A stretch of 64,000 nt of DNA from Trematomus loennbergii (GCA_012861695.1 JAAOOA010000060.1:17894472-17958471), one strand, 5' to 3'. Positions 32,161 through 44,769 are shown, counted from the first letter of the stretch. Program-made: numbers and translations. Notes: generated by a model from the sequence alone, not told the origin.

Positions 32161-33164
32161 ACAAATGACTGCAATTAAGTGCCCCTTTTTGTCCTTTAAC
32201 AGAAAAGCACTAGCCGGCTTTCAGGAACTACTCGGAGTTCAGTGCCCCAAAAAATGTTGACACAATTGTCATAATCGTGTTCAGGATAACAACAACCTCA
32301 AGAGACTAAGACGCAGTCATTTAGATTTCAGCAAAGGACCGCTGATGTTACTGCATCCGTCTACTATGAGCCACTGAGTCCCTTCTTAAAGGAAAGAAAA
32401 TATTCAGAGAAAATATTAGAGGACATGGAGCCCAGCAGGGAAATAGCCAAATCATACTGACCCTGCATGACAAGGGTAATGTGCCCGTAGGCTGTGTTCT
32501 CATGGTGACGTTATAGCATAAATAAATAAAAAGGACATTCTTAAGGAATAAAATGAGCGTGAAGATGTATCAGTGTTTGTGCTGAGCTTCTCACTCAGCC
32601 AGCAGCTATATTCATCGCAGTTTCTATAATGCTCTTAATAAGCATCACCCAGCAGTATTTTCTCAAAAATAATCGATGTGAATAATCAATGACTACGCTT
32701 TAAGGGAAATTCCACAGCAGATATGTTTGAGCTGTTACCATCAATCTATGATCCCACTGCATTTGATGATGATTATGTGATAATATGCTGCTAATTCCTA
32801 CATTTTCTCTACAAATACGTATACATGTTCTTCTCCTGGCAGTGTTAATAAACATCTAAACCATAAGTCATCCCACAATGGTTGTGAATAACCAACTATT
32901 GGTTTAGGGTGCGGGAATTCTGTGTAAACGTAAAAACAATGCACATATTTTGTGAGAAAAAAAACATACAGGCACTGACTATCCAAAAGCGAAGTATCTA
33001 AGATATTTGTCACCCCACTGTTCTATCTGCCAAGTACTTTTTTGTTTGAGTGCAATGGCTCTGAAGTTTAAAGTCTTTGCAATCTGGTTATTGAATGGAA
33101 ACCAAGTGCTGTAGCATAAAAACACAGCATGTAGCTCAAATGTGAGTGTTGGGCCCCCTAAGCA
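32161..33164. other. Unassigned sequence, no gene seen
   Basis: No feature beyond chance frames. Confidence 0.5.
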
Positions 33165-33275
33165 CCTCGTGTGGCGGCCTCTGCATGAATTGGGTTTGAA
33201 TGGGTTGAGGCTTACTTGGATATATAAAAGCGTGAAGACTCGAAAAGTGCTTTATAAATGCAGACCATACACCAT
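33165..33275 (+). repeat. LINE/SINE 3'-tail remnant
   Basis: TTTGAATGGGTTGAGGC, then CTCGAAAAGTGCTTTATAAA and TGCAGACCATACACCATTTA match the order of a very common fish tail (GAATGGGTGAATG, GAAAAGCGCTATATAAATGC, CCATTTACC). Degraded. Confidence 0.55.
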
Positions 33276-36200
33276 TTAATGTCTTGAAAACATACTTGTG
33301 AAAATATTACATTTTTGGATAACATTTTATTTCCATTGGCTGTGCTATTACATTGTTTTTTATATATATATATGTTATATTTGTCAGAATGAATGTGATG
33401 AATTCACATGAACATGTTGTTATCTGTGCCATTTCAAATACTGTCTTTGCATTCAGAAACATCCCTGTCAAAAAGAAAAGCAAAAATATAGGCTTTCGTC
33501 AAAATGTTTTTCAACTTGATGCTTGACAAGTTTCTGATTTGTTGCTGTCTTTGGTCAATCCCTTGAGGTCTGATTAAATTATAGCCAGCAAACCTTGTTG
33601 AGGAGAAAACATAAAGTTGCAGTAAAAATATGCCCTGTGTCCCCTGCTTTATTTATTGCATTTTGCTTCAAATATGCTTTCCCCACCTTTTCAGGGAAAT
33701 TGCATTTAAAATAAGGTTATCAAATAAGTATGTTTTTATGCTTTGGCTGAGAATCTCTTTTCGCCCTGCCTTTTAGAGATCACATCTCAGCTCAGATACA
33801 GGATTACTTGTAGAATTAGGAGAGGATTAGACAGGGGAGAAGAGGAAATTATATGCTCTGTACATTGGCTCAGAACGAGGCTAAAGACTTTGAGATGTGA
33901 ATTTAACTTTGTCTTCACTTATAGAGCCAAGAAAATCAAATAAACTGTGAAGAGAAAAAAAACAGTTTATCTATTATTAAACGTTATTATCTCTGAGTGA
34001 GATCTTACTGAGTGGCACAGTAAGCACAGTGTGCAAAGGATAACACAAAGGAGTTAGATCAGGTGATTTGTTCCACAGCTCTGCACTCACACCTACACAA
34101 CGTATGCAAGTTAATTGGGCTCTGTGACAAATTGATTCTTATTACTTTGGTAATGTGTCTGTAGACATTATTTCATGACATACAGTAATTTGACATTGTG
34201 CGTTAGTTTTGAATTAAGCTTTAACACTGTATTGTCAAAATTGTGTCATGGCAGTGTTTTAAGTACACAGGCAGAGCTAGGGGTGGGGGGTGGGCATACC
34301 ACGTTTTTCCGGCATGTTTAAGAGTAATCCCCACCATCACCTATACAGTATAGTTATGCACATGTATCTTCTTTGTTTATTCAGGTTAAAAGGGTTTACA
34401 GTTTGTCCATTCATCCACTGTTTCTATGTAGCGTCTCCAATGTTTCCATGGCAATCCTAAAAGTTCCAACTTCCGGTTGTTATTCAGCATGACCTATTTA
34501 TAGCACATTATGTAAATTACCTTACACACGTACGTAAATTACCTTACACAAATGAGAAGTCTTGATTAGAAAGAGTTTGTGTAGGCAAGTGTTTTTGTCT
34601 AATTATACTTTGACAGACCCATGTTTAGACCTGCTTTTGATTCTTTATGATAAAGCTGGGATAAAAGCTCCATACTTAACACACAGAAATGAGAGTGGTA
34701 TTGATCAGCTCCAATAACTTTTTGCAAGGACACAAATAGCCTTATATTTAAAGGATTAATGTCCTACAAGTGCTCCTTGATCACATAAATGAAGTGATAC
34801 ACAAAGCAAACATCATAGACCATCATAACTGACATACATGAGTATACAGTATACTAGCTTGCCAGTTTGACACGTGTCTGGTTGCCTAGGACATGAAGGA
34901 GGTTTATTGTTAGCTAGGTTCTCAGTTAAGCACCTTTTTGAAGACCCCGAGGGTTGGAAAGGCCAGGAGGGGATCAAAGCACGTTACAGAATAATTTGTC
35001 CAGCATGCCTGTCAGTTTTAAGAAGATCTAAGCTTTTTCATCTACAAACACAACACAACAAAGGTAACAAAGAGGGGTAAAAAAGTTGTAATGAAAAAAA
35101 GTGACGTGCTTCTCACTCCAGCCTTTTATCAGATGTTTCCGTTGCCATCACACATTAATGTCACTGTTGTGAATTTCTGCAATGGTGCACAGAGATTCAT
35201 GGATAGGGGTAATTACTTGAGAGCGCTTTCAAGCTGTTTTCCTCCTGTCATATACAGTTCCGTGATTTTCCATTTATTTCTTTATGTGTTACATAATTAA
35301 ACACATGGTCATCACTTTGCAATATGCTATCAAATGCTTTATGTGAGGGTGCTAGTTTAGCAGCCCATTTCAAAATTGATGATTATTAATTGTTTATGGA
35401 TGCGTGGGGCAGGGGGTGAATTGCAGGAAGTATGCGTCTAATATTGGTTGTCACATTCGAGTGCCTGTAGACTTCATATCTGCAGTGCTTCAATGATTAC
35501 TCATTAACATCCATTTATCATTGAATGTCAGGCTCGTTTATTCACTCTTAGAAAACATAAATGGCCTCAGAGCACTGTACAAGTGCATGTTAATGGTTGT
35601 GCTGTTTACAGTTGTAGTTATGGTTTTAAAGAAGCTAGAATAATTTCTCAGAAGCATCACAAAACTAGCTTTTCCTGTTATTTCTTTCCGTAACGTAATT
35701 TGCTCCTATTTCATTTAATTTTTATTTGTCCCGCTCATGGTACGCATAGCCAAATGTACAATAATTGCCAACAAAACATGTCTCTACACACCATTGAGCA
35801 AAAAGGAGCAGGGAGAAGAATAACATCTTATATGACCTGCCCCTTTCTAAAAAAAACTAAATAAATACAAATAGATGGTCTGCCCTTAAAAAAAATGGTC
35901 ACAGCCACACATGAGAGTACACCCTCATCTGAGTCCTACTGGAGAAGAAGGTGGAAAGCTTTAATTACAGAGACCACAAATAAGACAACAAATGTGCTAA
36001 CACATCTCCCCTGTCCCACCATGTCAAAGGGGCCGTTGCACTGCCACTGGACTCCTGCCTGCTGATTTATTAATTTTCTGTAACCAGCGTAGCATAAAAG
36101 CATGGTGGGATTAGCAAGCTAGCTAGCCAAGAAGCATGCTGCTAAACAGGACAAAATGTTGCTGCTTAAAAAGCACAATGCTATCAGATGAGAGAGCATG

Positions 36201-36342
36201 AGAAAGCATATTCCAATGACTCATCGTGGCATTAGGCAATTACAATCAAAGCTGTATCAGTATATAATCTTAAGAGGGTTTGAAAAACAATAGATGCAAC
36301 CTGAACACTTTTGTTACCAGAACAGGGCACCCTACAGTATGC
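33276..36342. other. Unassigned sequence, no gene seen
   Basis: Includes a short AT run near 33,360 and several chance frames. I see nothing else. Confidence 0.5.
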
Positions 36343-36349
36343 TACATTT
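36343..36349. repeat. 7-bp target-site duplication TACATTT, left copy
   Basis: Exact repeat of 46,541-46,547, the outer boundary of the composite. Confidence 0.85.
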
Positions 36350-38169
36350 CAACCCAGTCTCACGGCATTTCGTGTTATAGTCACAACATTTAATCTATTG
36401 ATTCGTGTTCACCAACACGATTTCCCCTTTTTTTCGTGTCACACAGAACGATTTTAAAAGCAATGTATTTCTATTGGTAGTATGTTTCGTGCCTGCACCA
36501 CGTCTTTTTGTCCGGTCGGATCTTGGAAGACAGGAAGCTGTGTGGTTCATAAAAACATTTTCTTACTCAATATCAATGACACGATTATTGTTTTTAATTT
36601 TAAATCGTATAATGTCGGACCTTTTTTGCCGTCCGCGAGGAAAATAAATGGGGCTCAGGGCCTCAGAATACTGAAATCTGTATTCTTTTAATCTTTTTTT
36701 CCTTCTAAATTTGTTATTATTTTCTGAATAACACACTTTTATTTACTCAACATAACACACAATTATCCTTGTTTTTATTTATTTGTTTAATTCTATAATC
36801 TCTGGCTTTTTGGCGTCCGTCAGGAACTACATTTCAAAATAAAATAACCGGAAACAGATACACAGCCACTGAAGTGATTACCCAAGATCCTCAGCTATGG
36901 TTTAAGCTCGGTGATTGGATTGTTTAGCCGCAATGCACGTTGGTATACAGTATGGTGTTTATGCGATATGAAATCCGTAAAACGTTTAAAAAAAAGAGAA
37001 AATAATACTTTAATCCGAGTGTGCTTGCTTTTCTTTGGAAGTCATCACATAACGGCATTGTAATACACAGTTCGGCTGCATTAAATATTACACATCTGCC
37101 GTAATTATTTATTTATAGAGCCCTGATTAGAAGACCTTTGGACAAACTGGAAGAACTGCCTACGAATTGAATATGTGACGTGGATCATAAATATATCAGC
37201 AATTAAACAACATCTTCAATTTGTCTTCACACAATACGTCTCCTTGCAGTATCAACACTAATTCGGCTGAATTTTATATTTGATCCAATTGGTAAATAGA
37301 CTGTATTTACACCATAACAGTGCACAGCTGATAGAAAGGGACTTGTAGTTTTTAAAGATATTACTGATTTTCTTTGAATATAAGAATGTAAATACTGAGT
37401 TGAAAGAATAGTCAGGGGTTTTGGGTGATGGGAGACACATCCATGGAATCAGAATTTCAATAGCTTACCATTAAATGATGGATATACCTTTCTGTCTGTG
37501 ATATTTTACAAATCAGTTATTAATGTGTAGAAGTAAAACATGTGAAATATTATAGCAATATCCTGTAAAATTATGTGAAAACATGAATAAAACTACACAT
37601 CTTCAGATGTTATACATACATAAGTGTCCTACACAAATAACACAAAGTTATTATGGTATTGTATGCAGTGTGTACCTTGTGTGCACCGCCTAGTGGTTAA
37701 AGCACGTTATTGAATTCTTTTTTTAATATGTTATATTTGATGAAAAAAATATTAAGAGTACATAAGTAGAAGATCAATTATAGAAATATAGAATATAAAA
37801 AATCAAGAAGATACTGTAAGTGATCTCTACAATAAAACAGTTTAGTGCCGGATGTACTAAGATATTAATAGGAGGATGTGCAAAACAGAAAAACGAATTA
37901 ACCTTTATTTAAACATTAAATAATACTTTAGGTTAAGGTCTTCTTTAAATAAGAAAAAAGCTTTGGGGGTATCTACAGATAAATATTAAGCCTGACAAAG
38001 TACTTAACGTCTAATATATTGCTTTCCTGCAATGTTAACGTTGAAGCACTTATGTAAACCGATATTATACATATTTATTATACTCTTATAAGATGTATGT
38101 AGATAGTATAAGAAATGTGCAGAATATGACAGTTTAATGGTGGAGATATACACATATTGATAGATGTCT

Positions 38170-38275
38170 TGTAATGCACTGTTGAGGAACCTGCGACCCA
38201 AGTTTTTCATTCATTGCATAACTACACCGTAGTTGTGTATATGATATGTCAATAAACCTTTGAAAATCTTGAAAG
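38170..38275 (+). repeat. LINE 3'-tail inside the Fam1 core
   Basis: GAGGAACCTGCGACCC, TTTTCATTCATTGC and TGTCAATAAACCTTTGAAAA are in the order of a fish LINE end, followed by CTTGAAAGGG. In Fam2 (about 42,100-42,145) the inverse counterpart lacks most of it, so the tail has been differentially deleted. Confidence 0.5.
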
Positions 38276-39187
38276 GGATATGCAAAATAGCCATTATATA
38301 CAGTCTTTAATTAACTATTAGTAGAGAATAACGAGTAATAAATATACTTTATAGGGATCTGCAGATAAACGTTTAGTCTTTTCAAGCACCAACTATCAAA
38401 TATCTCGCCTGATTGTTGGCACTTGACAATCACCTTCCCTGAATTTTAGTCAGGTGTAACTAAAGTCTGATTTAAGGGTTGTTTATATTTCACATCATTA
38501 ATCAGAATCTGCAAAGTAACTAAAATAAATGTAGTGGAGTAATAGTAGTGGGGGCTGGTCCCATTCAAGTCCAATTTTGGATAGTCTGCCGTGGTTTCGT
38601 TCCATTTCAAAGATTAATCACAGGGACTGTAGTCCCAAACGATAGCTGAGGATTATGGGTAGTGTAGTGTCTTCAGCCATCCTAAACTCCGAAATGTTTT
38701 CGGATTTCATACTTCATATCGCATTAACACCATATCCCAACGTGCATTGCGGCTAAAACATCCAATCAGCGAGTTTAAACCATAGCTGAGGATCTTGGGT
38801 AATCAGTTCAGTGGGAGTGTATCGCCTACGTCTGTTTCCGGTGACTTTATTTTGAAATTCAGTTCCTGACGGACCGCAAAAAAGCCCGATATTATAGAAT
38901 TAAACAAATAACTAAAAACAAGGATAATTGTGTGTTATTGTTGAGTAAATAACAGTGTGTTATTTAGAAAGAATAACAAATTAGAAGGAAAAAATATTTT
39001 AAAAATACAGATTTCAGTATTCTGAGGCTCTGAGCCCCATTTATTTTCCTCACGGACGGCAAAAAAGTTTTAAAATGGTATTTTATTGAGTAAGAACATG
39101 TTTTATGAACCACACAGCTTCCGGTCTTCCAAGAACCGACCGGACACAAATACGTGTTGCAGGCACGAAACATACTACCAATAGAAA

Positions 39188-39193
39188 TACATT
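39188..39193. repeat. 6-bp target-site duplication TACATT, left copy
   Basis: Same as 45,425-45,430; the uninterrupted Fam1 arm reads through both as one TACATT. Confidence 0.7.
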
Positions 39194-39559
39194 CAGGGTT
39201 CTTACACCTTTTCCAAAGTCAAATTCAAGCACTTTTCAAGCATTTTCAAGGTGCATTTTCAAGCTTTTCAAGCATCTTACAGCTGTTGTAAATTACATAT
39301 TTATACACACATACTTATACTCAAATGATTATTTCCCAACCTCACATTAAATCAGATGTTCTTTATGCTATACACAACCAAATGTGTGTTTCATAATAGC
39401 ATTCTACATGAGGATGAAAAATTCAAGAAAATAAAACTAAGTTTAATATTTCAAAATGAGAGACCCATCTGTACGTAGACTGGGCATCCCATATAACCTG
39501 GCTGAGCCAATATAAAACAATCAGCCAAATAACTTTTCAATACATTATTGATTACTATT

Positions 39560-40084
39560 TTTGAGGTACTTTTAGGTTGGCAGTAAACACAAGTCAAAGG
39601 TAAATGGTGTACTTTTACTCCACTACATGTATTTAATACCTTTAGTTACTTTACAGATGTGGATGAATGATGAAATATAATCAAGTGTTGAATCAGACTT
39701 TAGTTCCACCTGGAGTAAATTCACAAGCTACCCTGCAGTCATTCAAACTAGCTGCACCTTTACCAGCTTTGAGAACACTTTAATGATCAATCATTATAAA
39801 ACATATCATATTTATTATTCTGAAATTGACTAATCTGCACAATGACTACTTTTACTGTCGCTACTTTAACTATATTTTGATGATAATACTTTTCTACCTT
39901 TACTTGAGGAACATTTTGAATGCAGGACTTTTACTGTAACAGAGTATTCCTACACTCTGGTACAATATCTGAGTACTTCTACTTTTACTCAAGTACAAGA
40001 TCTGAGTACTTCTACTTTACTCAAGTACAACATCTGAGTACTTCTACTTTCACTACAAGATCTGAGTACTTATTACACCTCTGG
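39560..40084 (-). mobile_element. hAT-type MITE (CAGAGGTG...AAGTACTC), one end missing
   Basis: The right end ATTACACCTCTG with AAGTAC/GAGTACTTCTAC repeats, and inside it TACTTTTACTCCACTACAT, GTTACTTTACAGAT and ACCTTTACCAGCTTTGAG, follow the order of one of the most abundant fish MITEs read in reverse. The opposite terminus is lost near 39,560. Three ~36-bp repeats of ATCTGAGTACTTCTAC lie at 39,965-40,075. Fragments of the same MITE occur at 38,497-38,547 and 41,800-41,892. Confidence 0.8.
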
Positions 40085-40324
40085 TAGCGTATTAGCCTGA
40101 ATTGTAGCCACAAAATCACGCAGAGCTGCATAAAAATAGACTCACAATGGTAACAAGTGGAAAATAATATTTACAAATGTGTACAATGATTTATAGGTAA
40201 TTTTGACTACTCAGGACACCTGACTTATACATCTTCAAAGGAAGACTGTGTTCATTCTACAATTACATGGGATTAAAGCAAAATGTAGTTTTACTTGTAT
40301 AATACTTCAAGATTTTATATAAAA

Positions 40325-40440
40325 TAGTCACGAAATAAATGTAATCTATTAATTCGTGTTCACCAACACGATTTTCCCCTTTTTTTCGTGTCACACAGAA
40401 CGATTTTTAAAGCAATGTATTTCTATTGGTAGTATGTTTC
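40325..40440 (+). repeat. Fam1 arm fragment, insertion site of Fam2
   Basis: Contains CGTGTTCACCAACACGATTT and ends ATTGGTAGTATGTTTC, all in Fam1 arm order. It is broken at 40,440 by Fam2 and resumes with TATGTTTCGTGCCTGC at 43,331. Confidence 0.8.
40433..40440. repeat. 8-bp target-site duplication TATGTTTC, left copy
   Basis: Exact repeat of 43,331-43,338. Confidence 0.85.
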
Positions 40441-43330
40441 CAACCCGGTATCACGGCAAGACGTGAACATGTGACGATCTACCATGCTGGGAGACGTGAA
40501 TATGTCACGGTTTCGTCCCTTCAAACGTGACAGTTACACGGTATTGTTAACATGGCCCAACCAGTGGAGAAATACCCGGAAGTGCCTAGCAAATGGCCGC
40601 GCCTATTGGTCGGTTTTTATTGTCAAAATTAGATGTTTTTAATTTATTTTGTAATCGTCACACTCAATTTCGCCAATGTTCTTGTTGCCCTAGCTGGTCG
40701 ACACCTCTTTTAGCAGAAACAAAGGCTACATTAATGTATTAAATCGATGTTAATCCATGTGTGTGGAGGTGAGGATGTGGAATTAACGGACGTGACGTTG
40801 TGTGATTGCGTTGCCAGGCAACGCAATTTACAAACTCTTCAACTACAACCCGAATTATATTTTAAAACATTTTAAAATGCCTCACGAAGGCCTCACGAAA
40901 TACTTTAATGTAAATTAAAATGTAAATGTGAAGGAATGTGTGTAATGTGGTGAATGACATTATTCACCCACGGATCTATGGATTGGGGGTATTGTTCCGC
41001 ACGGACATTTTATTTAACCGGACTCCTGTTCATGTGAAATCCGAAAACATTTAAAAAAAATAAAATACTTTATTCCGGGTTTGCTTGCTTTTCTCTTTGG
41101 AGGTCATCACATAACGGCATTGTAATACACGGTTCGGCTGCATTAAATATGACATATCTGCCGTAGTTCTGTATTTATAGAGCCCTGATGAGAAGACTTC
41201 TGGACAAACAGGAAGCACTGCCGCCAAAACTGAAAACGTGACGTGGATCATAAATATATCAGCAACTAAACAACATCTTACATTTCTTTTCACGCAATAC
41301 GTCTCCTTGCAGTATCAATACTAATTCGGTTGACTTTTATATTTGATCCAATTGGTAGATAGGTTATATTTACACCATAACGGTGCACAGCTGATAGAAA
41401 GGGACACCTACTGGTTAAAGCACGTTATTGCATTTTATTATTTTATTATTTTTCACAAAAATGAAACCATCAATAGCAAAAACAGAATTAACTGTCATTA
41501 GTAAACCACTCAAATAAAAAAAATCATAAGTGGTTTTGTTTTACATATATTTTAAGGATAATAATAGCAATGTAACACTGTCTATGACACTTACTGATAA
41601 CACTGATTTGAAAAACATACAGAAAAAACTAATTCACTGCCCTTAATAAAGTATTTAAATATACATTTCAGGTGTGCTGTTTTGTTTAGATCATTAACAT
41701 CTGGAGCTCTTTTAATGTCCTTTTTGATTATTGTTACACCAGGTCTTGTCAAAACCTTTATTCCATATTCAATATCCATTACTAAACAAAACAGCAATTC
41801 TACTCCACTACAATTCAGAGGTTAACCTGGTATTTTTACTCCACTACATTTATTTTAGTTACTTTGCAGATTCTGATTAATGATGTGAAATATAAACAAC
41901 CCTTAAATCAGGCTTTAGTTACACCTGAGTAAAATTCAGGGAAAGGTGATTGTCAAGTGCCAACAATAAGGAGAGATATTTGATAGTTGCTGCTTGAGAA
42001 GACTAAACATTTATCTGCAGATCCCTATAAAGTATATTCATTACTCGTTATTCTCTACTAATAGTTAATTAAAGACTGTATATAATGGCTATTTTGCATA
42101 TCCCTTTCAAGATTTCAAGATTTTCTAAGGTTCATTGACATATACACAACTAATTCAATAACGTGCTTTAACCACTAGGTGTTGCACACAAGGTACACAC
42201 AGCCATAATAACTTTGTATTATGAGTGTAGGACACTTGTGTATGTATAACATCTGAAGATGTGTAGTTTTATTCATGTTTTCACATAATTGTACAGGATA
42301 TTGCTATATTATTTCACATGTTTTACTTCTAATATCTGATTTGTAAAACATCACAGACAGAAAGGTATATCCGTCATTTAACAGTAAGCTATTGCAATTC
42401 TGAATCCATAGATGTGTCTCCCATCACCCAAATCCCCTGACTATTCTCTCAACTCAGTATTTACATTCTTATATTCAAAGAAAATCAGTAATATCTTTAA
42501 AAACGACAAGTCCTTTTATATCAGCTGTCCACCGTTATGGTGTAAATATAACCTATCTACCAATTGGATCAAATATAAAAGTCAACCGAATTAGTATTGA
42601 TACTGCAAGGAGACGTATTGTGTGAAAAGAAATGTAAGATGTTTAATTGCTGATATATTTATGATCCACGTCACGTTTTCAGTTTTGGCGGCAGTGCTTC
42701 CTGTTTGTCCAGAAGTCTTCTCATCAGGGCTCTATAAATACAGAACTACGGCAGATATGTCATATTTAATGCAGCCAAACCGTGTATTACAATGCCGTTA
42801 TGTGATGACCTCCAAAGAGAAAAGCAAGCAAACTCGGAATAAAGTATTTTTTTTTAAATGTTTTCGGATTTCACATGAACAGGAGTCCGGTTAACTAAAA
42901 TGTCCGTGCGCAACAATACCCCCAACCCATAGATCCGTGGGTGAATAATGTCATTCACCACATTACACAACGTCACGTCCGTTAATTCCACATCCTCACC
43001 TCCACACACATGGATTAACATCGATTTAATACATTAATGTAGCCTTTGTTTCTGCTAAAAGAGGTGTCGACCAGCTAGGGCAACAAGAACATTGGCGAAA
43101 TCGAGTGTGACGATTACAAAATAAATAAAAACATCTAATTTTGACAATAAAAACCGACCAATAGGCGCGGTAGACCATTTGCTAGGCACTTCCGGGTATT
43201 TCTCCACTGGTTGGGCCATGTTAACAATACCGTGTAACTGTCACGTTTGAAGGGACGAAACCGTGACATATTCACGTCTCCCAGCATGGTAGATCGTCAC
43301 ATGTTCACGTCTTGCCGTGATACCGGGTTG
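40441..43330. mobile_element. Fam2: 2.9-kb near-palindromic transposon
   Basis: Ends CAACCCGGTATCACGGCAAG and its exact complement. The arms 40,441-41,435 and about 42,490-43,330 are inverted copies with only scattered differences by eye, apart from about 125 bp present only in the left arm (near 40,811-40,935). The unique centre is about 1 kb. An 8-bp duplication TATGTTTC flanks it and the Fam1 arm reads through the site. The end is clearly related to Fam1 (CAACCC[A/G]GT[C/A]TCACGGCA). No transposase seen. High arm identity suggests recent activity or gene conversion. Confidence 0.85.
41051..41293 (-). other. Mirror-image open frame in Fam2 arms, left
   Basis: 80 codons starting MKRNVRC. 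The right arm carries nearly the same frame on the plus strand at 42,622-42,894 (90 codons). Because the arms are inverted copies, the pairing is not independent evidence of coding. The product (two-part hydrophobic start, then basic) matches nothing I know. Confidence 0.25.
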
Positions 43331-43338
43331 TATGTTTC
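43331..43338. repeat. 8-bp target-site duplication TATGTTTC, right copy
   Basis: Exact match to 40,433-40,440. Confidence 0.85.
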
Positions 43339-43349
43339 GTGCCTGCGTC

Positions 43350-43704
43350 TTCAGCAGCATTTACCGACCTCTGCAGTGCTGCTCGTCCACCGGAGTTTTT
43401 TCTCCCGTTAACTCACGGCAGAGTTTAGTCTACCGTTAACTCACGGCAGTGGCAGCTGGAATGTATTCACTGTCTGACTGTCACACAAGCAGCTGGCAGC
43501 TGATAAATATCCCCCATCCCCATAAGTGAATGTGTTTCAATATTAATTGACGCTGTTTGGCATCACAACACTGATATGAACGTTTCTCTGGTATAAAATA
43601 GGTGATGTTAGCATAGCAACCGAAGCTAATCTGACTATCTTGACTACTTGTTGCTATCCTATTGTGGCATAAGCCGTTTTCTACAGGCACATCTTGTGAT
43701 AGTC
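43350..43704 (+). repeat. Second copy of the TTTCACACC-element interior
   Basis: GCATTTACCGACC, GTATTCACTGTCTGACTGTC, GACGCTGTTTGGCATCACAA and TGATGTTAGCATAGCAACCG are shared with 16,113-16,441 in the same order. Its terminal repeats are missing on both sides. Confidence 0.8.
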
Positions 43705-44769
43705 CAACCCAGTCTCACGACATTTCGTGTTATAGTCACAAAATGAATTTAATCTATTGATTCGTGTTCACGAACACGATTTTTGCATTTTTTTCGTGTC
43801 ACACAGAATGATTTTAAAAGCAATGCATTTCTAATGGTAGTATATTTCGTGCCTGCACCATGTCTTTTGTTTCCGGTCGGGTCTTGGAAGACCAGAAGCT
43901 GTGTGGTTCATAAAAACATGTTCTTACTCAATATCAAGCCACGATTATTCTTTTTATTTTAAATCGTATAATGTCGGGCTTTTTTTGCCGTCTGTGAGGA
44001 AAATAAATGGGGCTCAGAATACTGAAATCTGTATATATTTTTTTCCTTCTAATTTGTTATTATTTGTGAGTGACCAACTCTATCGAAATCAGTCAAAAGT
44101 CGCAACGGCTCATTTAAAAAATAAACGTGAATTTGTGTGTTTTGTTTGATTTTAAATAAACAAAGTCTTGGCTTTCAGAATATGAAACTGTTATTGCCAA
44201 AATCTCATGATAAATACATTTTTTAAGCTTGTAAAGGGACGAAGAGGCAACTCTCAATTTGCACCCTGCTCTTCCTCTGCGCCGCTCCTCCTCCCTCCGC
44301 TGAAATTATGAAGTAAAGGCGTATAGTAATCATAGATAACACGACAGGGTCCGGGACAGTTTGTTTTCATCTGTTTTCAAATTTGGCTTTCATAATATTA
44401 AACTTGTTTCGGCAAATTCAGATGATAAATACAACTTTGAAGCTTGTAACGGCATAATTACAAGCGGAGAACGGAGTAATCTAACGTCACAGCAGGCATA
44501 ACAACAGCCAGTGTTTTTTTGTGAGTGTTTCCCCGTACACAAACACAATACACACAAACACACACACACACTCGCGAGCTTCCCCAGACCAGTAATACAA
44601 ACGAAAATGTGTCTGCGGGTCAATGTGACTGATTCGATAGAGCAAGTCACTTTTGGTTTAGGCACGAAACATACTACCAGTAGAAATACATTGCTTTTAA
44701 AATCGCTCTGTGTCGAATCAATAGATTATATTTCGTGACTATAACACGAAATGCCGTGAGACTGGGTTG
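43705..44769. mobile_element. Fam1 copy c, core replaced
   Basis: Both Fam1 ends are present (CAACCCAGTCTCACGAC at 43,705; GTGAGACTGGGTTG ending 44,769), but the flanks GATAGTC and AATTACA differ, so no target duplication exists. The core is an unrelated inverted-repeat element (44,067-44,652). This copy is probably a recombinant of two insertions. Confidence 0.7.
44067..44652. mobile_element. Unclassified inverted-repeat element inside Fam1 copy c
   Basis: GTGACCAACTCTATCGAAAT near 44,069 is matched inversely by ATTCGATAGAGCAAGTCAC ending near 44,650, about 27 bp with a few differences. Inside, two related segments starting TTGGCTTTCA (44,170 and 44,383; each with GATAAATAC and AAGCTTGTAA) are direct repeats. 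About 586 bp, no frame of note. Confidence 0.6.

Larger units (their letters stand above)
36350..39193. mobile_element. Fam1 copy b, left arm, core and first right arm
   Basis: The left arm runs to about 36,990 and is matched in inverse orientation by 38,690-39,193 (for example ACCATAGCTGAGGATC and TTCCTGACGG blocks). The core shares 36,990-37,720 and 38,225-38,550 with Fam2 in inverse orientation. The right arm is cut at 39,193 by the hAT-like element, whose duplication TACATT is part of the Fam1 arm phrase AGAAATACATTGC. Confidence 0.75.
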
